The notes under the pieces are model-generated. The model was not told where the DNA came from, made no database searches, and saw nothing but the letters and a program-made list of their open reading frames with translations. Shown piece after piece: positions 53,686-61,469 of a DNA stretch of 64,000 nucleotides. The stretch comes from Achromobacter sp. B7 (GTDB lineage: Bacteria; Pseudomonadota; Gammaproteobacteria; Burkholderiales; Burkholderiaceae_B), in the NCBI RefSeq assembly GCF_003600685.1, contig NZ_CP032084.1, positions 310,001 through 374,000 of the forward strand, written 5' to 3'. The position numbers were made by a program, and so were the translations under genes. The first letter of the stretch is position 1. The number at the start of each line of letters is the position of its first letter.

Positions 53686-54351
53686 ATGATCGACAAGATC
53701 CAGGCGTCCATGGCCCAGGCCGTGGCCGTTATCCCCGACGGCGCATCGGTGCTGGTGGGCGGCTTCGGCGAGGCCGGTGTGCCGTACGAATTGCTGCAAT
53801 GCCTGGCGCAATCCGGGCGGCGCGACTTGACCATCATCTCGAACAACGCCGGCACGTTCGAACGCGGCATTGCCGCGCTGCTGATCCGCAAGCAGGTCAG
53901 GAAGATCATCTGCTCGCACCCGCGCCCGCCCAATTCCGACGCCTTCGCACGCGCCTATCGGGCAGGCGAGGTCGAACTGGAATGCGTGCCGCAAGGCACC
54001 CTGGCCGAACGGCTGCGCGCGGCCGGCGCCGGACTGGGGCCGTTCTATACCCCCACCGGCTACGGCACGGAATTGGCCGAAGGGCGCCGTCAGGAAGTCA
54101 TCGACGGCGTGGGCTATGTGCTGGAACAACCGCTGCGCGCCGACTACGCGCTGATCCGCGCCCACTTGGGCGACCGCTGGGGCAACCTGATGTACCGCCA
54201 CGCGGCGCGCAACTTCAATCCGGTGATGTGCATGGCGGCGGGCCACGCCATCGCGCAGGTGGACGAGATCGTGCCGCTGGGCTCCTTCGTGCCTGAGCAG
54301 GTCATGACGCAAGGCATCTTCGTCAAATCCGTGGTGCGGGTGGAGGGCTGA
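53686..54351 (+). CDS. CoA-transferase subunit A
   Basis: A 221-residue alpha subunit of a family I 3-oxoacid/3-oxoadipate-type CoA transferase. The glycine-rich opening GASVLVGGFGEAGVPYELLQCL, the SHPRPPNSDAFARAYRAGEVELECVPQGTLAERLRAAG stretch and the GDRWGNLMYRHAARNFNPVM motif are typical. With subunit B it moves CoA between acids. It starts directly after the TctC stop, and one base separates it from subunit B. The acid used is unknown. Confidence 0.92.
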   Translation: MIDKIQASMAQAVAVIPDGASVLVGGFGEAGVPYELLQCLAQSGRRDLTIISNNAGTFERGIAALLIRKQVRKIICSHPRPPNSDAFARAYRAGEVELECVPQGTLAERLRAAGAGLGPFYTPTGYGTELAEGRRQEVIDGVGYVLEQPLRADYALIRAHLGDRWGNLMYRHAARNFNPVMCMAAGHAIAQVDEIVPLGSFVPEQVMTQGIFVKSVVRVEG

Positions 54352-54352
54352 C

Positions 54353-55177
54353 ATGCAGGGCAATCAAAATGACCGAGGCAACCAGGGCAATCAGGGAAAC
54401 CAGGGCAACCAGGGCAATCAAGGCACTCAAGGCACTCCAGGCAACCGAGGCAACCAGCGCAACGACGGCGACCCACATGCCCGGTCCATCACCGGGCTGA
54501 CCCGGCAGCAGATCGCGCAGTTGCTGGCCAGCGATATACCCGATGGGTCCATCGTGAACCTGGGGATCGGCATGCCGACGCTGGTGGGCGATTACCTGCC
54601 GCCCGACAAGGACATCCTCTTGCACAGCGAAAACGGCATCCTGGGCATGGGCCCGGCTGCCAGCGGCAAGGACGTAGACCCGGACCTCATCAATGCCAGC
54701 CGCCAGCCCATCACCTTGCTGGACGGCGCGTCCATCACCGAGCACACCGTGTCGTTTGCAATGATGCGCGGCGGCCACCTGGACTATGCCGTGCTGGGCG
54801 CGTTCCAGGTATCGGAGACGGGTGACCTGGCCAACTGGAAGACGGATGCGGCCGATGCCATTCCCGCCGTGGGCGGCGCCATGGACCTGGCCGTGGGCGC
54901 CAAGCAGGTGCTGGTGACCATGGAACACCGTGGCCGCGACGGCACGCCCAAGGTGCTGCGCCAATGCACCTATCCGCTGACAGGCAAGGGCGTGGTCACG
55001 CGCATCTACACCGACCTGGCGGTGATCGATGTGACGCCCGCCGGGTTGAGCGTTTACGCGATGACCGATGGCGTCGACCCCGAGTACCTGCGATCGGTGA
55101 CCGATGCGCCATTGCGCTTTCCAGAGACGCCGCGTGTGATCGTGCTGGATGCCGCCGGCGCGCCGCGCTACGCGTGA
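54353..55177 (+). CDS. CoA-transferase subunit B with Gly-Asn-Gln repeat N-terminus
   Basis: A 274-residue beta subunit. The catalytic glutamate is Glu93 in LLHSENGILGMGP, and further family sequence includes GIGMPTLVGDYLP, FAMMRGGHLDYAVLGAFQVSETGDLANWK and YPLTGKGVVTRIYTDLAVIDVTP. About 40 residues before the conserved start ITGLTRQQIAQLLA are low complexity, mostly Gly-Asn-Gln tripeptides coded by nine 9-base repeats, which normal family members lack. No better in-frame start exists between the repeats and the domain, so the repeats seem to be translated. Confidence 0.9.
   Translation: MQGNQNDRGNQGNQGNQGNQGNQGTQGTPGNRGNQRNDGDPHARSITGLTRQQIAQLLASDIPDGSIVNLGIGMPTLVGDYLPPDKDILLHSENGILGMGPAASGKDVDPDLINASRQPITLLDGASITEHTVSFAMMRGGHLDYAVLGAFQVSETGDLANWKTDAADAIPAVGGAMDLAVGAKQVLVTMEHRGRDGTPKVLRQCTYPLTGKGVVTRIYTDLAVIDVTPAGLSVYAMTDGVDPEYLRSVTDAPLRFPETPRVIVLDAAGAPRYA
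54377..54457. repeat. Nine 9-base tandem repeats inside the CoA-transferase B gene
   Basis: Variants of GGCAACCAG (GGCAATCAG, GGAAACCAG, GGCACTCAA and others) run nine times in frame. Because the unit is a multiple of three, changes in copy number would lengthen or shorten the N-terminus without breaking the frame. Confidence 0.9.
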
Positions 55178-55231
55178 TGGCGTCAACCGTGATCGCCTCG
55201 CACGCGCAGTCCGGCAGCTCAAGCGCGGCCT

Positions 55232-55329
55232 ATTCAGCCCGGCCAGTTAAGCCCGACCTGTTAAGCCCGACCGCTCAAGCCCGACCGCTCAAGCCCGACC
55301 CATATCGCCCGACCCATCCAGCCCGATCC
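55232..55329. repeat. 14-base tandem repeats before the second TctC gene
   Basis: Six clear units of the form GTTAAGCCCGACCT / CTCAAGCCCGACCG begin at 55246, and one degenerate unit begins at 55232. They fill most of the 170-base gap between the CoA-transferase and TctC genes and end just before its AAGGAG binding site. Confidence 0.88.
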
Positions 55330-55347
55330 GGGCCAAGGAGACCGCTG

Positions 55348-56310
55348 ATGATCCGTTCCCTGTTGGCCGCCGCCGCGCTATGCGCGTTACCGCTGGCCGC
55401 CGCGCACGCCGCGCCCGTCTATCCGGACAAGCCCATCACCTTGCTGATCCCGTATCCGCCCGGCGGCAGCGCCGACATGCTGGCCCGGCCCCTGAGCGCG
55501 CAATTGCAAAAGATGTGGGGCCAGCCGGTGGTGCTGGAATACAAGCCGGGCGCGGGTGGCGCCATCGCCTCGGCCCAACTGGCGCGCGCCAAACCCGACG
55601 GCTATACGCTGCTGATGGTGCTGGCCGCGCACGCCATCAACCCCAGCCTGTATCCGTCATTGCCTTACGACACGCGCAAGGACTTCGCGCCGGTGTCGCT
55701 CGTTGCCACCTTGCCGATGCTGGTGGCCGCGCCGTTGAACACGCCCGCCAACACGATTCCCGAGCTGATCACCTACGCCAAGAGTCACCCCGGCAAGCTC
55801 AGCTTTGCATCGGCGGGCAATGGCAACACCAGCCACCTGGCCGCCGAGATGTTCAAGAATCAGACCGGAACGGACATGATGCACGTGCCCTACAAGGGCA
55901 GCGGCCCGGCGGTTGTGGCATTGCTGGGTGGCGAGGTGTCGCTGATGTTCGACAGCATCTCAACGTCGTTGCCGCAGGTGCAGGCCGGCAAGTTGAAGGC
56001 AATCGCGGTAACGGGCGAACGCCGGTCGCCGCTGTTGCCCAACGTGCCGACGGTGGCCGAAAGCGTGCCGGGCTTTGTCGTGAACGGCTGGTATGGCGTG
56101 CTGGCGCCCGCCGGCACGCCGCCGGGCATCGTGGATGCGTTGAGTCGCGGTATTGCCGACGCGGTAGCGGTGCCTGCCTTGAAGCAGCAACTGGCGGGCT
56201 ACGGCTATGAAACCGTGGGATCCACGCCCGCCGAATTTGCCAGCCATGTCGACCGTGAACTGGAAACGTGGAAGCAGGCCGTGACCGTGTCGGGCGCCAA
56301 ACTGAATTAA
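55348..56310 (+). CDS. Second Bug/TctC-family substrate-binding protein
   Basis: A 320-residue periplasmic binding protein with a signal peptide ending at AAAHAAPV. Family motifs: VYPDKPITLLIPYPPGGSADMLARPL, LEYKPGAGGAIASAQLARAKPDGYTLLM, SLPYDTRKDFAPVSL and VPYKGSGPAVVALLGGEV. AAGGAG lies before the ATG at 55348; the open frame upstream runs across the tandem repeats and is not coding. It is clearly related to but different from the Bug protein at 52717, which suggests two ligands handled by one pathway. Confidence 0.93.
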   Translation: MIRSLLAAAALCALPLAAAHAAPVYPDKPITLLIPYPPGGSADMLARPLSAQLQKMWGQPVVLEYKPGAGGAIASAQLARAKPDGYTLLMVLAAHAINPSLYPSLPYDTRKDFAPVSLVATLPMLVAAPLNTPANTIPELITYAKSHPGKLSFASAGNGNTSHLAAEMFKNQTGTDMMHVPYKGSGPAVVALLGGEVSLMFDSISTSLPQVQAGKLKAIAVTGERRSPLLPNVPTVAESVPGFVVNGWYGVLAPAGTPPGIVDALSRGIADAVAVPALKQQLAGYGYETVGSTPAEFASHVDRELETWKQAVTVSGAKLN

Positions 56311-56476
56311 CGGCGACGACAGAAGCCGGCCGATGTGTTGCGCGTCGACCTCATCAGACCCGCCGCGATTTTGCTTTGAGAACTTTCTCATATTTCTGGC
56401 CCGACGGATTCGAAACAATGGCACTCGTCCCTGCGTTGATGCGTTGAAGGCTTCAGCCTGACTCTACGCGGCGGAC

Positions 56477-56503
56477 CCAGGGCGCGCGGGTTGCGCGCCC
56501 TGG
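56477..56503 (+). promoter_or_regulatory. 11-base perfect hairpin upstream of the fimbrial operon
   Basis: CCAGGGCGCGC (56477-56487) pairs with GCGCGCCCTGG (56493-56503) around GGGTT. It ends 13 bases before the GGAG ribosome binding site of the pilin gene and 23 bases before its GTG start. No T run follows. It probably lies in the mRNA leader. Confidence 0.6.
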
Positions 56504-56526
56504 GGACAAGTCAGTCGGAGAGTTCG

Positions 56527-57066
56527 GTGAATAAGAAGATTGTTGCGGCAGGCCTCGCAGTTTCGTCCTTGCTGCTGTGCGGCGGCGCATTGGCGGCCGA
56601 TGTGAAGTTGGTGTTCGAGGGCTACGTGTCATCGTCCACCTGCGAAATCAAGGATGTGGGCCAGGGCGGCGTCAAACAGGTGAATCTGAAGCCGGTCAGC
56701 GTCAGCGCGCTGGCCAAGCAGAACGATGTGGCCGCACGCGAGCTCATCACGTTGAATCTGACCGGCTGCTCCGGCAGCAAGGTCACCACGCGCTTTAACC
56801 GCGATGGAAACGTCGATCCCACCACGGGCGCGCTGATCAACCGGGCGGTTGCCTCCGGGAACGACACCCCCTCCAACGCACAGGTGCAGCTGCTGAACAG
56901 CAAGTACCAGCCCATCAATCTGTTCACCAACGACGGCGCTGAATCGGTCAACATCGCGGGCAATGCCGCAACGATCGAGTTCTACGCGCAGTACCTGGCG
57001 GCCACCGCCAGCACCACGCCCGGCCCGGTCCAGACCGAAGTCCTGCTGGACCTGATCTACGAATGA
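56527..57066 (+). CDS. Fimbrial major subunit (pilin)
   Basis: A 179-residue type 1-like pilin with a signal peptide (KKIVAAGLAVSSLLLCGGALAA), the paired cysteines of the immunoglobulin-like fold (SSSTCEIKD and LTGCSGSK) and the C-terminal beta strand EVLLDLIYE, which donates to the next subunit. Chosen start is GTG 56527, with GGAG just upstream. It is the first gene of the operon and overlaps the chaperone gene by four bases. No poly-C tract of the phase-variable Bordetella type was found upstream. Confidence 0.92.
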   Translation: MNKKIVAAGLAVSSLLLCGGALAADVKLVFEGYVSSSTCEIKDVGQGGVKQVNLKPVSVSALAKQNDVAARELITLNLTGCSGSKVTTRFNRDGNVDPTTGALINRAVASGNDTPSNAQVQLLNSKYQPINLFTNDGAESVNIAGNAATIEFYAQYLAATASTTPGPVQTEVLLDLIYE

Positions 57067-57860
57067 AGCCGGTTCCCCTTGAGCGCAAGCTCAGGGGGCT
57101 TCCGGACTACGCAAGCCGGGCCACGCTTCGCCATTTCTGCGCGTTGCTGTGCCTGGCTTGTGCAACCCTGCTGCCCCCTTCCGCCCAATCCAACGTGGTG
57201 ATCGGTGGCACGCGCGTCGTCTATCCCGCCCAAGAACGCGAAGTCACGTTGCGGCTGACCAATGACGGCGGCCAGCCGGCGCTGGTGCAAGCCTGGATCG
57301 ACGATGGCGACCTGGACGCCACGCCTGATGAAGTGAACGCGCCGTTCGTAATCATGCCGCCGCTTGCTCGCATCAATCCCGGCAAGGGGCAGACGCTGCG
57401 CATCGCTTATGCGCCGTCGTCCACCTTGCCCGCCGACCGCGAGTCCGTCTTCTGGCTTAACGTGCTGGACGTTCCGCCGCTGCCGTCCGCGCAGGTGGCA
57501 AACCACATGCAGCTGGCTTTTCGCAGCCGCATCAAATTGTTCTTTCGACCCGTCGGCCTGCCCGGTACCGCGGCCGACGCGGCCGCGCACTTGCGCTGGC
57601 AAATCGTGCAGGCAGGTAATGGCCCGGCGCTGCGGGTGCGCAACGACAGCGCGTTTCACGTGTCGTTGACGTCCGTGTCGTTGACGCTACAGGACGGCAG
57701 GGCAATATCAGTGCCCAGCCGCATGCTGGCCCCCCGGTCCGTCACGGAACTGGGCAGTGGAAAGCTGCCGAATGCGGCGGGCGCCAAAGGCGCTGTGGTA
57801 TTCGAATCGGTCAACGACTACGGCGCAACGGTGCGGCGCGAAAGTCGTCTTGATCCTTAA
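57063..57860 (+). CDS. Periplasmic fimbrial chaperone (PapD/FimC-like)
   Basis: A 265-residue chaperone with two immunoglobulin-like domains that folds and delivers pilins to the usher. Family sequence: GTRVVYPAQEREVTLRLTNDGGQPALVQAWID, PPLARINPGKGQTLRIAY, SVFWLNVLDVPP and RSRIKLFFRP. The signal sequence is preceded by about 22 extra residues that are polar; the real start may be a later codon, but none has a better site. It overlaps the pilin gene by four bases. Confidence 0.93.
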   Translation: MKPVPLERKLRGLPDYASRATLRHFCALLCLACATLLPPSAQSNVVIGGTRVVYPAQEREVTLRLTNDGGQPALVQAWIDDGDLDATPDEVNAPFVIMPPLARINPGKGQTLRIAYAPSSTLPADRESVFWLNVLDVPPLPSAQVANHMQLAFRSRIKLFFRPVGLPGTAADAAAHLRWQIVQAGNGPALRVRNDSAFHVSLTSVSLTLQDGRAISVPSRMLAPRSVTELGSGKLPNAAGAKGAVVFESVNDYGATVRRESRLDP

Positions 57861-57868
57861 GCGGCGTC

Positions 57869-60463
57869 ATGGCCCGCCGTACCCCCATCAACCGTTGGCT
57901 TCTGCTTTGGTCCAGCTTGGCATGCGCCACGGCTCAAGCGACCGAACCGGTTGAATTCAACCCCGCCTTCTTTGCCAGCCGTCGAGGGCAAACGGTGGAT
58001 CTATCCCGATTTCAGCAGGGCAACGCCCTGGAAGCGGGTGTCTATCAGCTGGACTTGTATTTGAACGGCAACCGCATTGGTCGCGAGCGCATCCAGATCA
58101 AAACGACGTCGCCATTCTTGCCCGACTCCTCGCCCTTGCCGTCTTCTTCGGCCACCGTCCATGCCGGCATGCAGCCGTGCCTGCCGGCCACGGTGCTTGA
58201 GCGCATCGGCGTCGACCTGTCCGGCGCGAACACCGCTGCCGATCCGCGTGCCCCTGACACCGACTGCCTGGGTGTCGATGACCTGCCTGCGGCTAGCCAG
58301 TTCGAGGTGGATATAGCCGAGCTGCGCGCCGACCTTTCCATTCCTCAGATCTACCTGAAGTCGGTGGCGCGTGGCTACGTTCCACCTGAAGAATGGGACG
58401 CGGGCATAAACGCCGGCTTCCTGGGGTACGGCATCAACCTGTCGTCCAATCGCTTTGGCAACCGCAACGATCGCACCTTCTACAGCAGCGCGAACGCGGG
58501 CCTGAACCTGGGCGACTGGCGCTTCCGGCACAACGGGTCGTTCAGCTACACCGATCGCTCCAGCCCGGGCCAGCGCAGCCGTTATCAGGCGTTAAGCACC
58601 TACGCGCAGCGTGATGTGACCGCCGCCAGTGCCCAACTGACGCTTGGGCAGTTCTATACGCCCGGCAATCTTTTTGACAGTGTTCCGTACACGGGCCTCC
58701 AGCTCAGCAGCGACGAACGCATGCTGCCGGACTCCATGCGCGGTTTTGCGCCGGTGGTGCGCGGCGTGGCCGACACCACGGCCAAGGTCAGCGTGCGCCA
58801 GGGCAACAACCTGCTGTACGAAACCACCGTATCGCCAGGGTCTTTCGCCATCGACGACCTTTACAACACAGGCTACGCCGGTGATCTTGACGTGACGGTG
58901 ACCGAAGCCGACGGGCGCACCAAGCGGTTCGTGGTGCCCTACGCGTCGGTGGCCCAGTTGCTGCGTCCCGGCAGTTCGCGCTTCAGCGTAACGGGTGGGC
59001 GGTATCGTGACGACACCCTGAACGCTCCGCCCTCGTTCATGCAGGGCACCTATCAACGCGGCTTGTCCGATACGGTGACGGGCTATGGCGGCGCCATCGT
59101 GGCGCAGCAGTACCGGGCAATTCTTGGTGGCGTGGCGGTCAGCACCCCGCTGGGCGCATTGGCGGCGGACCTGACGCAGTCTCACGCCGCGATGGGCTCT
59201 ACCCGCGACACGGCCAGCGGGCGCAGCGTGCGGCTCAGTTACAGCAAGCTGCTGGAGCCTACTTCCACCAACTTCAGCGTGGTGGCGTATCGCTTTTCCA
59301 GTGAAAATTACTTGAGCCTTGGCGAATTTGCACGCATCCGCGAAGCGCGTCGGCCGTCGGTGTATGGCGGCAAAGAGCGCAGCCGCCTTCAATTCAATAT
59401 CAGCCAGCCCCTGGGCAATGACTTGGGCAGCGTGACGCTGTCCGGCGTTTCGCAAAACTACTGGAACCGGCATCAACGCCGCGACACAAGCTATTACGCC
59501 AGCTACGCCAATGGGTATTCCTGGGGCAGCGTGAATATCAGCCTGGTGCGGGCCCGCGACGAACGTGGCCGCGCTGGCAACCAGTATCTGCTCAGCCTCA
59601 GCCTGCCCTTGGGACGCGGATCTAATGCGCCGTATCTCAGTACGTCCATGAACCTTGAAGAAAATGGCAAGCGCAGCGCCAATGCGTCTGTCAGCGGATC
59701 TGCCGGCGAGTCAGGGCAGTTCGGCTACAACGTATACGGTTCGTATAACCACACCAACGGTCAAGGCAGCCGCAACCAGGGCGGCAGCGTGCGCTACGAC
59801 ACGGCGTACGCCAACTACAGCTTGTCGGGTAGCGGCGGCGACGGCTATCGCCAATACGGCGCGGGCATGCGCGGCACCTTGATCGCCCACGCCGGCGGCA
59901 TCAACGCGACCCAGGCGCAGGGCGAAACGATGGCGGTGCTTGAGGCGCCCGACGCCTATGGCGCGGCCATCGTCTCGGGCTCGCGCGGGTACATCGGCGC
60001 GAACGGCTATGGTGCCTTGGCGGGGTTGATGCCCTACCGCCGCAACGAGGTTGCGCTGGACCCTAAAGGCACGTCGCGTGACGTCGAATTGGAAATTACC
60101 TCGCAGCAGGTGGCGCCGCGCGCGGGGGCAGTCGTGTTGCTGCGCTACCCCACCGTGGCGGGCCGGCCGATCTTGTTGAAGCTGGTGCGTGAGCACGGCG
60201 CAACGATCCCGATGGGTGCGGAAGTCATCATCCCGGGCATCGATGCCGTCACGCTGGTGGGCCAGGGCGGCCGGGCCTTTGTGCGCGGCTTGCAGGGCCA
60301 AGGGCAGCTGGCGGTCAAGTGGGGTGCCGCCGCCGATCAGCAATGTCAGGCCATCTATCAGGTGGACGAACAGGCGGCATCCGAAGACGTGCATTACTAC
60401 CCGCAACTGGAGCTGTCGTGCACGTCCGCCCACCCCGCTCCTCTACAGGATTCGGCCTCATGA
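57869..60463 (+). CDS. Outer-membrane fimbrial usher
   Basis: An 864-residue usher that forms the pore for pilus assembly. N-terminal domain EPVEFNPAFFASRRGQTVDLSRFQQGNALEAGVYQLDLYLNG; PapC N-terminal and plug/barrel segments (QFYTPGNLFDSVPYTGLQLSSDERMLPDSMRGFAPVVRGVA, RPGSSRFSVTGG); C-terminal domain VLLRYPTVAGRPILLK, ending in QCQAIYQVD. Length agrees with family members (800-870). It begins eight bases after the chaperone stop, and its last four bases overlap the tip adhesin gene. Confidence 0.95.
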   Translation: MARRTPINRWLLLWSSLACATAQATEPVEFNPAFFASRRGQTVDLSRFQQGNALEAGVYQLDLYLNGNRIGRERIQIKTTSPFLPDSSPLPSSSATVHAGMQPCLPATVLERIGVDLSGANTAADPRAPDTDCLGVDDLPAASQFEVDIAELRADLSIPQIYLKSVARGYVPPEEWDAGINAGFLGYGINLSSNRFGNRNDRTFYSSANAGLNLGDWRFRHNGSFSYTDRSSPGQRSRYQALSTYAQRDVTAASAQLTLGQFYTPGNLFDSVPYTGLQLSSDERMLPDSMRGFAPVVRGVADTTAKVSVRQGNNLLYETTVSPGSFAIDDLYNTGYAGDLDVTVTEADGRTKRFVVPYASVAQLLRPGSSRFSVTGGRYRDDTLNAPPSFMQGTYQRGLSDTVTGYGGAIVAQQYRAILGGVAVSTPLGALAADLTQSHAAMGSTRDTASGRSVRLSYSKLLEPTSTNFSVVAYRFSSENYLSLGEFARIREARRPSVYGGKERSRLQFNISQPLGNDLGSVTLSGVSQNYWNRHQRRDTSYYASYANGYSWGSVNISLVRARDERGRAGNQYLLSLSLPLGRGSNAPYLSTSMNLEENGKRSANASVSGSAGESGQFGYNVYGSYNHTNGQGSRNQGGSVRYDTAYANYSLSGSGGDGYRQYGAGMRGTLIAHAGGINATQAQGETMAVLEAPDAYGAAIVSGSRGYIGANGYGALAGLMPYRRNEVALDPKGTSRDVELEITSQQVAPRAGAVVLLRYPTVAGRPILLKLVREHGATIPMGAEVIIPGIDAVTLVGQGGRAFVRGLQGQGQLAVKWGAAADQQCQAIYQVDEQAASEDVHYYPQLELSCTSAHPAPLQDSAS

Positions 60464-61413
60464 ATACATGGTTGCGACGCGCAGTTTTTGGAATCTCCCT
60501 GTTGTTGTGCGCGGTAGGCCCGGCTTGGGCAGCATGTACTGGCGAATCTCTGTCGACGTACATTACCGCGCAGGACTTGAAAGAAATGAAGCCGCCACGT
60601 GACGCGGCCGTGGGCAGCATCATTTACAGCAAGAATATCGACCAAGGCGACGGCTATCTGCGCTGCACCACCAACGGCGAGTGGTTTTCGTATGGATTGC
60701 AGGCGGGCGCCAAGCCCGTGCCTGGCTATAAAGACGTCTATGAAAGCGGCATTCCAGGCATCGGCGTGCGGATATTCTGGACGCACGAGGGCGGGGTGTA
60801 CATGAACTACCCCAGAATTCGGTTTCAGCTCAGGAACTGGCAGTATTACCCGCCGCAGAAATTCACCTTCACACTCATCAAGACCGGCCCGATCAAGTCC
60901 GGTGTGTCCTTCGCGCATCGCGCGGATGTTTATTACGGTGCGTTGCGCAGCAATATGGTGGACTTCAGCAATGTGGCTTACGAGGTCAACAGCATGGGTT
61001 GCACGGTCCGTGACGGGCAAACGGTAAAGGTGGATCTGCTGACGATCAACAACCGTCACCTGGGTCATCGCGGCGCCACGGCCGGGGAGAAGGCGTTTGG
61101 CATTAATCTTGAATGCGATCAAGGCGTCAAGGTGGCCTATCGGATCGATGCGGATGGCACGCCGGAACACGTCATCAAGAACGCCCAAGGGGACGGTATG
61201 GCGCGCGGCGTCGGCGTGCAACTGCTGCAGGGCGATCTGGGCAGCAACGTCGTCCAACCGCTGGGCACGCGCACGGCGTTGACAACCGCCGTGACGACGG
61301 TTGACAAGGAAAGGCTGTCTATCCCGCTGGTGGCGCGCTACTACCAGACGGACGACACGCTGGTGGCGGGACACATCAATGCCACCGCCACCGTGACGCT
61401 GTTTTACGAATAG
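60460..61413 (+). CDS. Two-domain fimbrial tip adhesin
   Basis: A 317-residue exported protein with a signal peptide (RRAVFGISLLLCAVGPAWA) and a N-terminal receptor-binding domain of about 175 residues that resembles no obvious pilin. A C-terminal pilin domain follows, with cysteines in NSMGCTVRDG and NLECDQG and a final strand TATVTLFYE. Being larger than the pilin and last in the operon, it is the likely tip subunit, as FimD is in Bordetella. AGGA precedes the ATG at 60460, which overlaps the usher stop. Confidence 0.88.
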   Translation: MNTWLRRAVFGISLLLCAVGPAWAACTGESLSTYITAQDLKEMKPPRDAAVGSIIYSKNIDQGDGYLRCTTNGEWFSYGLQAGAKPVPGYKDVYESGIPGIGVRIFWTHEGGVYMNYPRIRFQLRNWQYYPPQKFTFTLIKTGPIKSGVSFAHRADVYYGALRSNMVDFSNVAYEVNSMGCTVRDGQTVKVDLLTINNRHLGHRGATAGEKAFGINLECDQGVKVAYRIDADGTPEHVIKNAQGDGMARGVGVQLLQGDLGSNVVQPLGTRTALTTAVTTVDKERLSIPLVARYYQTDDTLVAGHINATATVTLFYE

Positions 61414-61437
61414 GGATCAGTGGCCAGGGAAATGACG

Positions 61438-61462
61438 GGGCGGGCCGATAGCACGCCCGCCC
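61438..61462. terminator. Candidate stem-loop between fimbrial and M61 genes
   Basis: GGGCGGGC (61438-61445) pairs perfectly with GCCCGCCC (61455-61462) around a nine-base loop, in the 56-base gap between converging genes. There is no T run, so intrinsic termination is uncertain. Confidence 0.4.
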
Positions 61463-61469
61463 GTGGTTC

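Noticed and set aside
52510..54363. A minus-strand open frame of about 617 codons opposite the TctC and CoA-transferase genes
   Set aside because: It is a composition shadow; the plus-strand genes have signal peptides, family motifs and ribosome binding sites.
55232..55329. Repeat array considered as CRISPR
   Set aside because: The units are 14 bases and directly adjacent with no spacers, and no cas gene is present.
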